DNA from: Pyxidicoccus caerfyrddinensis
Lineage (GTDB): Bacteria; Myxococcota; Myxococcia; Myxococcales; Myxococcaceae
Reading direction: 5' to 3'
DNA length: 64,000 bases
Assembly (NCBI RefSeq): GCF_010894405.1
Contig: NZ_JAAIYA010000005.1
Location: 558,001 to 622,000 of the forward strand
Shown here: one piece after another, positions 33,740-42,467 of the stretch
How positions within the stretch are numbered: the first letter of the stretch is position 1
How the letters are laid out: each line of letters starts with the position of its first letter
Position numbers and translations under genes: made by a program
The notes under the pieces: generated by a model
Database searches by the model: none
What the model was told of the DNA's origin: nothing
The model's input: only the letters and a program-made list of their open reading frames with translations

Positions 33740-35403
33740 CAGTTCTCCAGCAGGGCCTGGGCCAGGGACGCGGCCGCGGGACCGAAGTCCGTCAGCCACG
33801 TCACCACCACGAGACGGAAGCGCCGCTCCGCCAGCACCGGCGCGAGCACCTTGCGCGCCGCTGTGTCATCCGGCAGCGCGAGGAACGCCACCACCAGGCG
33901 CGAGCGCCGCACCGCCTCCACCAGCCGCTTCATGTTGTCGTCCGAGGACACGTTCGCCAGGAAGTCGCTGTCGGAGATGATGATGCGCAGCCCGTCCGGC
34001 CGCTCCTTCGACAGGGAGGCCAGCAGCCCGAAGGGGTACTGCGTTCCGCCACCGATGTAGCCGAGCAGGAAGTCGCGCGCCGTCTCCTCGTCGTACATCC
34101 ACGGCGACACCACGGGCGTGCCGTGCGAGTAGATGACGCCCTTCACCGTCGCCTTCTTGCGAATCGCCGAAGCGGACAGCACCTGCGCCGCCAGCGTCAT
34201 CGCGTTGAACTGCATCGCCGGGTTGGGCATGGAGCCGCTGGTGTCCAGGTAGATTTCGACGGAGGGCACCCCCAGCTCCGAGGGCGGAGGCAGGTCCGCC
34301 TCCAGCTCCCGGCGCAGCGGCGACACCGCCGCGAGGTGGCCCTGGGAAAGCACCGTCAGCGTCCAGTCGATGGAGGACGGGTCATCGCCGTACTCCCACG
34401 CCTCGGGCGTGGTGCGCAGGTATGGCTCCGGCTTCGATGGCGCCGTCGGGAGCTTCAGGATGTGTTGGTCCACCAGTCGCTTGTAGTGCCGGCCCACCAG
34501 CGCCCGCTGGAGCTCACCGCCGCCGCTGCCGGGCAGGTGGTTCGTGACGCGGCGGATGGTCGTCAGCGCGTCCTCCGGGGACGAAGCCCCGGACGTGCCC
34601 TGCAGCCAGCCGCGCTCCTTCGCCTCCTCCAGCGCGTCCTCCCAGCGCCCCGCGCCGTGGATGGCCGCGTCGAGGTCGTCCAGGTCCGGCGTCGACACGT
34701 CCCCGCCGAGGGGCAGGCAGTACGTGAGCTCGTCGGGCTTGTCGATGTAGCGGATGAAGGTGGCGCAGAAGTAGAGGAACTGGAGGCGCGCGTCCGGCAG
34801 CGCGTAGAAGGTCTGCGCGAACATGCGGGCCTCGGCGCGCATGCCGGGGAAGCGCTTCTCCAGCGGCGCTTCCATGGCCGCGGGCGCGAGGGCTCCCGGG
34901 GCCAGGCCCCACAGCTCCTCGTAGATGGCCAGATAGAAGAAGAACATCGGGGACGTGTCCCCGGTGCCCCGGACGCGCTGGAAGCCGCGGTACACGTCGG
35001 CCAGCTCCACCGCGCGCGTGCGGCCCACCACCTCGTTCACCTGCAAGTCGTAGAAGAGGTTGGTGAGCGACTGCTTCAGCCCGGGGATGAGCCGCTGCTC
35101 CAGCACGCGCAGCTCCGCGTCCCAGCCCAGCGTGTGCGGGAAGCGCGCGTGGTGGCCAATCTCGTGCGCGAGCACGGCGGTGAGGCTGTTCCGCGCGCCC
35201 ATCTCGTGCAGCAGGTCGAAGTGGACGTAGACCTGACGCTTCGCCAGGTCGATGTACGCGAGCGGCTCGTTCTGGTGGTCCGCGTCCGGATGGAAGGGCA
35301 CGTGCGGCTCGGGCGGGCTGAGGTGCACGCGCACGTCCCACACGTCCAACGCGTCGGACCAGCACGTGGCCACATGCTCGGGTGTGAAGCGCGGCGGGCT
35401 CAT
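33739..35403 (-). CDS. Predicted metallopeptidase fused to VWA domain (DUF2201-like)
   Basis: This 554-residue protein has an N-terminal zinc-peptidase-like region with HEIGHH in LTAVLAHEIGHHARFPHTLG, followed by LFYDLQVNEVVG. This is the pattern of the putative metallopeptidase part of DUF2201-type proteins. The C-terminal third is a VWA domain with MIDAS DTSGS in SVEIYLDTSGSMPNPAMQ. Family knowledge: such VWA-like proteins work with MoxR-type AAA+ ATPases as ligand-binding adaptors. Here the MoxR gene is two genes upstream in the same coupled operon. No signal peptide; cytoplasmic. The start at 35403 overlaps the upstream stop by ATGA. Confidence 0.82.
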   Translation of the reverse strand: MSPPRFTPEHVATCWSDALDVWDVRVHLSPPEPHVPFHPDADHQNEPLAYIDLAKRQVYVHFDLLHEMGARNSLTAVLAHEIGHHARFPHTLGWDAELRVLEQRLIPGLKQSLTNLFYDLQVNEVVGRTRAVELADVYRGFQRVRGTGDTSPMFFFYLAIYEELWGLAPGALAPAAMEAPLEKRFPGMRAEARMFAQTFYALPDARLQFLYFCATFIRYIDKPDELTYCLPLGGDVSTPDLDDLDAAIHGAGRWEDALEEAKERGWLQGTSGASSPEDALTTIRRVTNHLPGSGGGELQRALVGRHYKRLVDQHILKLPTAPSKPEPYLRTTPEAWEYGDDPSSIDWTLTVLSQGHLAAVSPLRRELEADLPPPSELGVPSVEIYLDTSGSMPNPAMQFNAMTLAAQVLSASAIRKKATVKGVIYSHGTPVVSPWMYDEETARDFLLGYIGGGTQYPFGLLASLSKERPDGLRIIISDSDFLANVSSDDNMKRLVEAVRRSRLVVAFLALPDDTAARKVLAPVLAERRFRLVVVTWLTDFGPAAASLAQALLEN

Positions 35404-36230
35404 GACGGCAGGAGCACCACCACGAACTGCGACGTGAACATCGTCCCCGCGGCGCGCCAGTCGTTGACGGTGGTGGCGAACCAGTCATCCACGCGCGGGT
35501 CGTTCCACGTCAGCCAGCCCAGGGCTGGCGTCTGCTCGTGGGTGGGCTCCGGCGTCTCGCGGCAGCCCATGGCGCCCAGGCGCATCGGCGCGTCGCCCGT
35601 CAGCCACAGGCCCTGCGTCGCGGCCTCGCGCCCGCCGGTGGCCTTGCGGTGCCTGTCGTGGACGCACAGCACCGTAGGGGACAGGAAGTGCAGGGCCCCG
35701 GGCAGGAAGCGGCTGTCCTCGGTGGCCATGTGGACGAGGAAGGGCTGCGACTTCTGGCCCAGCTTCGTCTTCGGCGGCTCCATGGCCCGGGACGCGGTGT
35801 CGCGCAGCCGCGCCTCGATGTCGGCGAGCGACGTGAGCCCCTCGCCCACGCGGCAGAAGATGCGCTGCACCCAGGGCGGGGAGGTCTCCAGGTTCTCCCC
35901 CAGGTTCCACAGCTGCGCGAGCGCTCCGGCGCGCTCGGCCTCGGGCGCTTGCGCGAGCAGCCGGGGCACGAGGTCCGACCACGCGAGGGTGAAGAAGTTC
36001 TGCCGGCCCGCGCTGGCCGGGTAGAGGTAGCCCAGGCCGATGGCCTCCGCGCCCAGGCGCAGGTATGCGCGCAGCAGCTCCTCGGAGGCCTTCGCGCTGG
36101 CGCCCGAGGCGGACAGTGCCTGGCCCAGCTTCGTCCCCGGGCCGTCGAGCAGCTCGCGCCACAGCGCGGGAGCCCACCGCACGAAGCGCCCTCGGGCATT
36201 GGCTTCCAGCTCTTCGACGAAGCTGCTCAT
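35400..36230 (-). CDS. Unknown protein of the MoxR-VWA operon (276 aa)
   Basis: No family is recognised. The protein begins MSSFVEELEANARGRFVRWA. It is largely helical in the first half and contains no membrane segment or signal peptide. The second half has several Trp and His residues (FLVHMATEDSRF, VLCVHDRHRK, LGWLTWNDPRVDDWF). It is overlapped on both sides by 4 bases (ATGA), so it is firmly part of the operon between the ATPase and the metallopeptidase-VWA protein. Position suggests a partner of the two. Real gene with high confidence; function unknown. Confidence 0.8.
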   Translation of the reverse strand: MSSFVEELEANARGRFVRWAPALWRELLDGPGTKLGQALSASGASAKASEELLRAYLRLGAEAIGLGYLYPASAGRQNFFTLAWSDLVPRLLAQAPEAERAGALAQLWNLGENLETSPPWVQRIFCRVGEGLTSLADIEARLRDTASRAMEPPKTKLGQKSQPFLVHMATEDSRFLPGALHFLSPTVLCVHDRHRKATGGREAATQGLWLTGDAPMRLGAMGCRETPEPTHEQTPALGWLTWNDPRVDDWFATTVNDWRAAGTMFTSQFVVVLLPS

Positions 36231-37768
36231 GCCGGACCGCCCGGGTTCTCCTTGAGCCACGTCGCGTAGTTGCGGTAGCGGCTGTACATGGACTTGAGGT
36301 GGATGAGGTCCTCGTAGACGGGGCCGGACAGCTCCTGCTTCGTGAGCAGGCTGTTCATCAGCGTGGTGATGCCGGCGATGCGCTGCTCCGTGGTGGGCAG
36401 GTCCACGCCGGCCAGCCCCTGGTCCAGCTCGTTGCGCAGCCCGGCCACCTGGCGGCGGATGGGCTCGTGCGTCTCGTAGCGGAACATGGCCATGTCGAAC
36501 ATGTGGCGAATCCAGGCCACGCGGTCCTGGAGGAGCGTGCGGTGCCCCTTCACCTCGAAGAAGGCGCTGCGCGTGTTGGGCACCAGCTTCTCGTGCAGCA
36601 CCCAGGGGGCAATCTGCCGGAAGTCCTCCAGCTCCACCGTGTCGTGGCCGCGGAAGAAGGCCATCGCCTTCGCGAAGTGGAGGATGGTCTGGTACGCGCG
36701 CACGCTGACGCCGTTCTCCGTCTGCGTGCAGAGGTGCACCCGCTTGTCGAGCGGACACTGCTCGTTGCACACCGCGGCCACCGACTGGCCGGCGAGCTTG
36801 AGCGTGTCCTTGTGCTTGAACTCGAAGCGCGGCGAAGCCATGCGGCAGAAGTCGAGCTGCCCGAGGAAGAAGGCGATGCGCTCCAGCACCGCCTTGGGCA
36901 CCTCGACTTCGAGGATGGACGCGTAGGCGCGCTCCAGCTCGGCGGGGGTGAAGACGATTTCCTTCGGGAGCAGCTCCTCGGGGGACTTGTCCGCCTCCAG
37001 GCGCTGGAGGAGCTGGTCCATGAAGCCGGAGTTGAAGGGCACGGCGCGCACGACGACGTCGATGCGGTCCTTGAGGGCCTCGATGACCTGGAAGGTGCCG
37101 CCGCCCTGGTCGTCGTTGGCGGTGAGGAACCAGGACGAGCGGCCCGCGTAGACGTACTGGTCCATCATCTCCGCGTAGCCCTCGGCCATGAGGGACAGGA
37201 GCGCGGACTGCGTCTTGGTGGGGATGCGGTTGTACTCGTCGATGATCTTCACGCGCTGGCCAATCCACTTGCGCCAGCTCACCTTCACGGCGGACAGGTC
37301 CTCCGCCTTGAGCATGTCCGAGGGCAGCGGCGCGCCGAGCAGGTCGGCGATGGACAGCTGCGGGTGGCCGCGCTGGATGCCGCGGTGCACCTCGTCGCGG
37401 CTCATGCCGGAGAGCAGGGCCATGAGGACGGCGGACGTCGTCTTCCCGCGCCCGGGCCCGCCGACGAGCAGGGCGCGGCGGCAGGTGAAGAGGGTGAGCA
37501 GGGGGATGAGGACGAAGGAGCTGTAGCTGGTGTCCTCGGGGAGGTGGACCACGTCACCCGCGGGCGTCTTGAGGGACGTGGCCTGGCCGAACTCGAGGTC
37601 GTAGTAGGGACAGATGACGGCGTTGTTGGTGATCCACCAGTACGCCTGCCGCATCTTGTCGTGGAGACTGCCCCCGTCGCGCTCCGAGAGGTGGACGGTG
37701 ATTCCCTTGTCCGTGTCCGCCGAAGCCCGCCCCAACAGCAGGCGCGATACCCAGTCCTGATTGGCCAT
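36227..37768 (-). CDS. MoxR-type AAA+ ATPase
   Basis: This is a 513-residue AAA+ protein. Walker A is GGPGRGKTT, and the Walker B equivalent is VKIIDEYNRIPTKTQSALL, where IDEYNR is the typical MoxR form of DEhNR. A sensor-1 segment WFLTANDDQGGGTFQV follows. The N-terminal 100 residues and the long C-terminal helical extension exceed the usual 300-350 residue MoxR core. MoxR ATPases act as chaperones that load metal or remodel a VWA-bound client. The ATG at 37768 lies 35 bases after the LuxR-type regulator gene, so the operon may begin further up. Confidence 0.88.
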   Translation of the reverse strand: MANQDWVSRLLLGRASADTDKGITVHLSERDGGSLHDKMRQAYWWITNNAVICPYYDLEFGQATSLKTPAGDVVHLPEDTSYSSFVLIPLLTLFTCRRALLVGGPGRGKTTSAVLMALLSGMSRDEVHRGIQRGHPQLSIADLLGAPLPSDMLKAEDLSAVKVSWRKWIGQRVKIIDEYNRIPTKTQSALLSLMAEGYAEMMDQYVYAGRSSWFLTANDDQGGGTFQVIEALKDRIDVVVRAVPFNSGFMDQLLQRLEADKSPEELLPKEIVFTPAELERAYASILEVEVPKAVLERIAFFLGQLDFCRMASPRFEFKHKDTLKLAGQSVAAVCNEQCPLDKRVHLCTQTENGVSVRAYQTILHFAKAMAFFRGHDTVELEDFRQIAPWVLHEKLVPNTRSAFFEVKGHRTLLQDRVAWIRHMFDMAMFRYETHEPIRRQVAGLRNELDQGLAGVDLPTTEQRIAGITTLMNSLLTKQELSGPVYEDLIHLKSMYSRYRNYATWLKENPGGPA

Positions 37769-37803
37769 TCGAGGGCGGAGCGTATCATCTCACCCGGGGC
37801 GGG

Positions 37804-38448
37804 TCAGAGGGTGACCAGGCCCAGCCGCGCGGCGCGGACGACAGCCTCGGTGCGGCGCTGCACGCCGAGCTTGGCGAGCACCGCGTTGACGTGGAACTTG
37901 GCCGTGTGCTCGCTGATGGAGAGCCGGTCCGCGATGGCCTTGTTGGACAGGCCCTCGGCCAGCAGGGCGAGCACTTCGCGTTCACGGGGCGTGAGTGAGT
38001 CCGGGCCCGGTGTGCTGGTGGCGGAGGTGGCGGCCCGGGGCGCGGCGCGGACCTCCGAGAGCCCCGGGTCGAACACGGTGAGCCCCCGGGCCACGGCGAG
38101 CAGCGCGGCGACGAGCGGTGCGGGGCCCACGTCGCGGAAGAGCAGCCCGCGTGCTCCCGCCGTCAGTGCGACCTCGCCCGCGGCCTCGTCCGCCACCAGG
38201 GCGAGCACTGGGGCACCCAGGTCGGGTGGCTCCACGCGGGCGTCGTGCTCGGGGAGGCGCAGGCCGGTGTCCCAGAGCACCACGTCCGGGGCCTCTCCGG
38301 CCGCGGACTCCAGCTCCGTCTGGGTGCCGGACGCCACCAGGAGCAGCTCGCCTCCCTGGTCGCTCAGCGCGCGGGAGAGCGCGCCCCGGGCGAGCGGGTC
38401 CTCGGCGACGAGGGCGAGGCGGAGGGGGGCGGTGGCTGCGTCCAGCAC
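37804..38448 (-). CDS. NarL/LuxR-family response regulator
   Basis: This is a 214-residue regulator. The N-terminal receiver-like domain starts LRLALVAEDPLARGALSRAL; it has one of the usual acidic pair (ED) and a candidate phospho-acceptor Asp in DVVLWD. The C-terminal LuxR helix-turn-helix is clear: LTPREREVLALLAEGLSNKA, then SEHTAKFHVNAVLAKLGV. GTG 38448 is preceded by GGAAGAGG. It lies 35 bases upstream of the MoxR gene on the same strand, so it is probably co-transcribed with and may control that operon. No cognate kinase is adjacent. Confidence 0.85.
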   Translation of the reverse strand: MLDAATAPLRLALVAEDPLARGALSRALSDQGGELLLVASGTQTELESAAGEAPDVVLWDTGLRLPEHDARVEPPDLGAPVLALVADEAAGEVALTAGARGLLFRDVGPAPLVAALLAVARGLTVFDPGLSEVRAAPRAATSATSTPGPDSLTPREREVLALLAEGLSNKAIADRLSISEHTAKFHVNAVLAKLGVQRRTEAVVRAARLGLVTL

Positions 38449-38579
38449 GGGACCTCTTCCTTAACCAGCGCCACGGGACTCCGCTCGTGCGGACGGTGGG
38501 GCTGGTAGCCTCAAGACGTCACGGGCGGCGGGCTCGGCGTCCATGAAGAAGTTTGAAGGAGGAGGCTTGGGCGACGGTT

Positions 38580-39332
38580 TCAGAGCGTGCGCCCGGTCCA
38601 CAGCGGGACCAGCTTCGTGCGGATCTCCTGGATGAAGGCTGCCAGGCCGGTGTTCTGCCCTCGCGCTTCGAGCTGCTGGAACGCACATTCCTTCCAGCAG
38701 GTTGCCTCCCGGTCGATGCTGTTGCCTGTCAGAACGGAGAGGACACGCTTGGCGTCGCGCTTCGCTCCATCCTGCTGTGCTGTCAGCTCTTCGGCACAGA
38801 GACAGGGGTCGAAGCCCAGTTCCTGTTTCAGGGCATCGAGCTGCGCTCGCTCGCGCTCGTCCAGCGGGTTGAACCCCGCGAGGACCCAGCACTCGCGCTT
38901 GGTGTGCGCGACACCGATGAGGAGGGGACTGCTCGGATTGCTGACTTCCGCGCGCGCCTGCTCCAGGCCCCTCTTTCGTTCCTCATCGTTGTCGCTGTCA
39001 CGAAGAAGGATGACGGCGTCGATGGGGTCTTCGCCTGCAACCTTGAGGAGTGCCAGAGCCTGGCGTGCGGCGTACGCGTCGGGAGCGCCCGGTTCTCCGT
39101 TGAAGAAGCCGTTGATGCGGATGTTGGCGGCTCGGGCAAGGGTGTGAACCTGCTTCCACGCGAGGAACGGCTCATGGCGCTTCAGGCCGCGCCACTCTCG
39201 AAAGGCGTGGAGCATCTCCGGGACCAGCCACTCCGCGGACGAGGAGAGCACACGGTCCGCGATGGCGGGGGCTGTCCGGTGGTCGGCAGGTCCCTCGCAG
39301 ATGATGACGATGGAGTGCGACGCCTCGCTCAT
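38580..39332 (-). CDS. TOPRIM-like (DUF4276-type) protein, second ATPase/TOPRIM pair
   Basis: This 250-residue protein follows the ATPase with an ATGA overlap. TOPRIM-type residues are visible: E13 in IVIICEGPADHRT, DxDxD in ILLRDSDNDEE (112-116), and a conserved KRECWVLAGF (E147, W149), as in OLD-type and DUF4276 nuclease partners. It shares architecture but little visible identity with the protein at 17733-18455. Predicted metal-dependent nuclease, cytoplasmic. With its ATPase it likely forms a defence or DNA-repair-like unit. Confidence 0.65.
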   Translation of the reverse strand: MSEASHSIVIICEGPADHRTAPAIADRVLSSSAEWLVPEMLHAFREWRGLKRHEPFLAWKQVHTLARAANIRINGFFNGEPGAPDAYAARQALALLKVAGEDPIDAVILLRDSDNDEERKRGLEQARAEVSNPSSPLLIGVAHTKRECWVLAGFNPLDERERAQLDALKQELGFDPCLCAEELTAQQDGAKRDAKRVLSVLTGNSIDREATCWKECAFQQLEARGQNTGLAAFIQEIRTKLVPLWTGRTL

Positions 39333-40486
39333 TCGTGCGGCTTCTCCTGCACCGAGCCCACCCAGTTCTCGCCCACGGTGCTCCAGAACTCGCCCGGGCG
39401 CATGACTTCCTTCCAGCGCTCGAAGTCCGGGTGCTGCATCAGCTCGGCGAAGCGGATGGTTCCGTCGGGGAGCACCGTGGAGAGACGGACCTCCTTCGGG
39501 TCGAGGTGGTCGACCAGGTACGGCGAGTGACTGGTGGCGATGATCTGCAACTCGGGGTCACGCTCCAGCAGCTTGCGGAGCTGGGTGACGAGGTCCTTCT
39601 GGGCCTTGGGGTGCAGGCCTCGGTCCAGGTCGTCGAGGAGGACGAGCTTGGGCCTGGGAGTGCTGAAGAGTACTGCCAATAACCCTAGGATGAGCAGGGT
39701 ACCTTCGCTCGCGCCTTCGCTAGGGACATCACTGGCGCCCATCAGATCCAAGAGGATGCGGTGTCCGGAATACTTCCGGCTTACGGCTCGCGCGATGGGT
39801 TGCTCATCCAGCCGGATGGTCTCCATTTCCTGGCGTATTATCTCTGCCAGCGAGAGTCTCACCCGCACTACCTGGGGAACGATAGCTTTCAAGGCCGTCT
39901 GGAGTTCCGCAAAGTCATCCGGGCGGTTCAGTGCCATCTGCGCCAGCACGGATGCCAGACCTGAGCCATCAGACTGGATGCGTGGCGTGATCGACTCCGC
40001 ATGAGACTTTTCCGCCAGCTTTCGAGATTCAAATCTAAGTAGCGAGCTGGCACCCCAGTCACGGAGCGCTTCTTTCGGTGGTGCTTCCGCGTCATTCCTG
40101 AAAGTAGCGGGTTTGGGCCTATGCGTTGGAAAGTGGAGTACGAACGCGTTGCCCTCCCAGCTCCCCTCTATCGCTATTGCCTCTGAAGGCTTGGCCGCCT
40201 CAGAAATTTGCGCTTGAAGAGTGAAGGGGCGGCCTCTCACTTGACCATTCGTACGGACAAGACCGGTCGCCTGCTCGCGCTTGAGTAGCATCGCGACGCT
40301 AGCTTGCACCGAGGTAGCGTCGTTGCGGCTCAGGTCCGGGTTGGCTATCTGGGAGAGCAGGTGCAGTGCCTGCAAGACGCTCGTCTTGCCGGAGGCATTG
40401 GGGCCGACAAATATCGTGAGCCGCTCCAGCCCCACCTCCGCCGACTCGATGCCTTTGAAGTTCTGCAGGGTCAGCTTGTGGATCAT
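39329..40486 (-). CDS. OLD/RecF-type AAA ATPase, second copy
   Basis: This 385-residue ATPase begins MIHKLTLQNFKGIESAEVG. Walker A is GPNASGKTS (28-36), the signature SEGASEGTLLILGLLAVL, Walker B PKLVLLDDLDRGLHPKAQ, and the switch ATSHSPYLVDHL. The Walker B acidic residue is DD rather than the DEP of most members. Size and order match the ATPase at 18452-19666. About 39.65-40.3 kb inside this gene is visibly lower in GC and uses codons rare in neighbouring genes (for example AAT, ATA, AGT), a sign of recent acquisition. Confidence 0.85.
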   Translation of the reverse strand: MIHKLTLQNFKGIESAEVGLERLTIFVGPNASGKTSVLQALHLLSQIANPDLSRNDATSVQASVAMLLKREQATGLVRTNGQVRGRPFTLQAQISEAAKPSEAIAIEGSWEGNAFVLHFPTHRPKPATFRNDAEAPPKEALRDWGASSLLRFESRKLAEKSHAESITPRIQSDGSGLASVLAQMALNRPDDFAELQTALKAIVPQVVRVRLSLAEIIRQEMETIRLDEQPIARAVSRKYSGHRILLDLMGASDVPSEGASEGTLLILGLLAVLFSTPRPKLVLLDDLDRGLHPKAQKDLVTQLRKLLERDPELQIIATSHSPYLVDHLDPKEVRLSTVLPDGTIRFAELMQHPDFERWKEVMRPGEFWSTVGENWVGSVQEKPHE

Positions 40487-40665
40487 GCTCGTTCACTGGC
40501 GAGATACCCACCGAATGGCTCGTACGCTCTCACGGCGACGGGCCAACGGAGGTTGACCGACGTTCTACTCCACTCCGCCGGGGCCTCCCAGGAAAGCCAC
40601 GACTCAGGTGAGCTGATACACCTGTACCGTCCAGTGGCTGTCGGCGTCCGATTCCGGGAGGTCAG

Positions 40666-41850
40666 ATGGGGCACCAACGCATGTGGGGCCAACCGCCGCG
40701 CTGGGCCGTAGTGGCCTGCGCCCTCCTCGCCACCGGGGCCCCTGCCGCCGCCTCCGGGCCGTACGTGAAGCCCGGCGACGAGGTGGTGGAGTTCGTCCGC
40801 ACCCGCTTCTACGAGGCGAAGAAGGCCGAGGCCTGGGCTGCGGCACACCGGAACTACGGCGCCGCCGCCACGAACGCGGAGGACTTCGCGAAGCGCACCA
40901 ACGAGGCCCTCGCCGAACTGGGCGCCTCGCACAGCGTCCTCTACCCGAAGGGCAGCGCGGGCCACACCGCCCTGTCCGCCATCTTCCAGCAGTTCCTCAA
41001 GCTCCCCCGCGTCGAATACACCAGCATCGGCGCCGACCTCGTGGCGCGGCCCGACGGTGTCTTCTTCCGCCACGTCTTCGCCGGAGGCCCCGCCGCCCGC
41101 GCCGGTGTGCTCCGCGGCGACCGGCTCATCTCCTCCACCTCCTTCGAGGGCCGCGCCGGCAGGCCCACGCGAATCTCCGTGGAGCGCACCCGCGGCGCCG
41201 CGCCCCTCACCCTCACCGTCACCCCGCGCACGGTGAACCCCAAGGCCGAGTGGCTGGAAGTGCAGCGCGGCAGCTCACGCATCATCGAGCACAGCGGCCG
41301 TCGCGTCGCGTACCAGCACCTCTTCTCGTGCGCCGGCACCGAGCATCAAGAGACCCTCCAGGACGCACTGATGAGCACCTTCGCGAGCGCCGAGGCACTG
41401 GTCATCGACTTCCGCGACGGCTGGGGCGGCTGCAATCCCGACTTCCTCAACCTCTTCAACCCGCTCGTCCCCTTCTTCACCGACATCAATCGCGAGGGCC
41501 AGCGCAACACCCGCGCCACCACGTGGCGCAAGCCGGTGGTGCTGCTCGTCAACGGCAACTCCCGCAGCGGCAAGGAGATGGTCGCCTTCGCCCTCAAGAA
41601 GCACAAACGCGCCACGCTCGTCGGCCAGCGCACCGCCGGCGCCGTGCTCGCGGGCGCGCCCCTGTTCCTGTCCAATGGAGACCTGCTCTACCTCGCCGTC
41701 ATGGACGTGGAGGTGGAGGGCGTGCGCCTGGAGGGCACCGGCGTGGACGTGGACATCGAGGTGCCGGACGCGCTGCCATTCGCGGAAGGGAAGGACCCGC
41801 AGCTCGACAAGGCGCTCGACGTGGCCGCCTCCGCTGTGGGCCGCCGCTGA
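40666..41850 (+). CDS. S41-family (C-terminal processing-type) peptidase, exported
   Basis: This 394-residue protein has a signal peptide (AVVACALLATGAPAAASG). It then has a PDZ-like region (GVFFRHVFAGGPAARAGVLR, GDRLISS) and an S41 catalytic domain: ALVIDFRDGWGGCNPDF, LLVNGNSRSGKEMVAFALK with the nucleophile Ser, and KRATLVGQRTAGAV where the general-base Lys is expected. The region after TAG lacks the usual GKG. Periplasmic or secreted. It is single, with a convergent zinc-ribbon gene one base beyond its stop. Substrate unknown. Confidence 0.82.
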   Translation: MGHQRMWGQPPRWAVVACALLATGAPAAASGPYVKPGDEVVEFVRTRFYEAKKAEAWAAAHRNYGAAATNAEDFAKRTNEALAELGASHSVLYPKGSAGHTALSAIFQQFLKLPRVEYTSIGADLVARPDGVFFRHVFAGGPAARAGVLRGDRLISSTSFEGRAGRPTRISVERTRGAAPLTLTVTPRTVNPKAEWLEVQRGSSRIIEHSGRRVAYQHLFSCAGTEHQETLQDALMSTFASAEALVIDFRDGWGGCNPDFLNLFNPLVPFFTDINREGQRNTRATTWRKPVVLLVNGNSRSGKEMVAFALKKHKRATLVGQRTAGAVLAGAPLFLSNGDLLYLAVMDVEVEGVRLEGTGVDVDIEVPDALPFAEGKDPQLDKALDVAASAVGRR

Positions 41851-41851
41851 C

Positions 41852-42220
41852 TCACGTGCCGTGCGTCCGCCACATCCACAGCACGCCCACGACGAAGAGG
41901 ACTGCCCCGCCAAACAGCGCCCAGCCGATGATGGAGCACCCCGGCGCCGCCTTCGACACGATGGGCAGCTTCTGCGTCTTCAGCTCCTCCACCAGCTCGG
42001 CGAGCTTCGCGGAGTCGAAGGCCACCAGCTCTCCGGCGCGCAGCTTCCGGCCCATCGCCTCCAGCTCGCCTCCCGGGAAGTACTTGTCGGTGAGCAGGAG
42101 GCTCTTGGCCTGTAGCTCCTTGTCCGTGCCGTGCGCGGCGGGGTCGAGGCCACAGCGGGCGCACGGCGTGAATGCACCCACCTTCGACTCACCGCAGCGG
42201 ACACAGACAGCCAGGGTCAT
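41852..42220 (-). CDS. Zinc-ribbon membrane protein (122 aa)
   Basis: This 122-residue protein has an N-terminal zinc ribbon, CVRCGESKVGAFTPCARCG, a charged middle with helical LVEELKTQKLPIVSK, and one C-terminal membrane helix (IIGWALFGGAVLFVVGVLWMW). The start MTLAVCVRCG at 42220 is chosen because the domain begins there. A tail-anchored cytoplasmic-facing arrangement is likely. Unknown function. Confidence 0.7.
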   Translation of the reverse strand: MTLAVCVRCGESKVGAFTPCARCGLDPAAHGTDKELQAKSLLLTDKYFPGGELEAMGRKLRAGELVAFDSAKLAELVEELKTQKLPIVSKAAPGCSIIGWALFGGAVLFVVGVLWMWRTHGT

Positions 42221-42467
42221 GCCCGCAGCGTAACCCGAACCCGAGCGCGTGTAATCACGGCGCGAGGTGGCCCACGTGCCGCCGGATGTTCGCGATGGAG
42301 GCGGGAATCGCCGAGCGGCTGACCACTTTCCGGTCATTCCATGCGTCACATGACCGCTTCCGGCCGCGCGGAGACACCGCGGCTCACGGGAGCGGCCTCA
42401 CGGCACACGCGCTGCAAAGGCCCGCCGCGACTCATCCCCGCAGCGCAATCCCCTCAGGAGACCCCAC

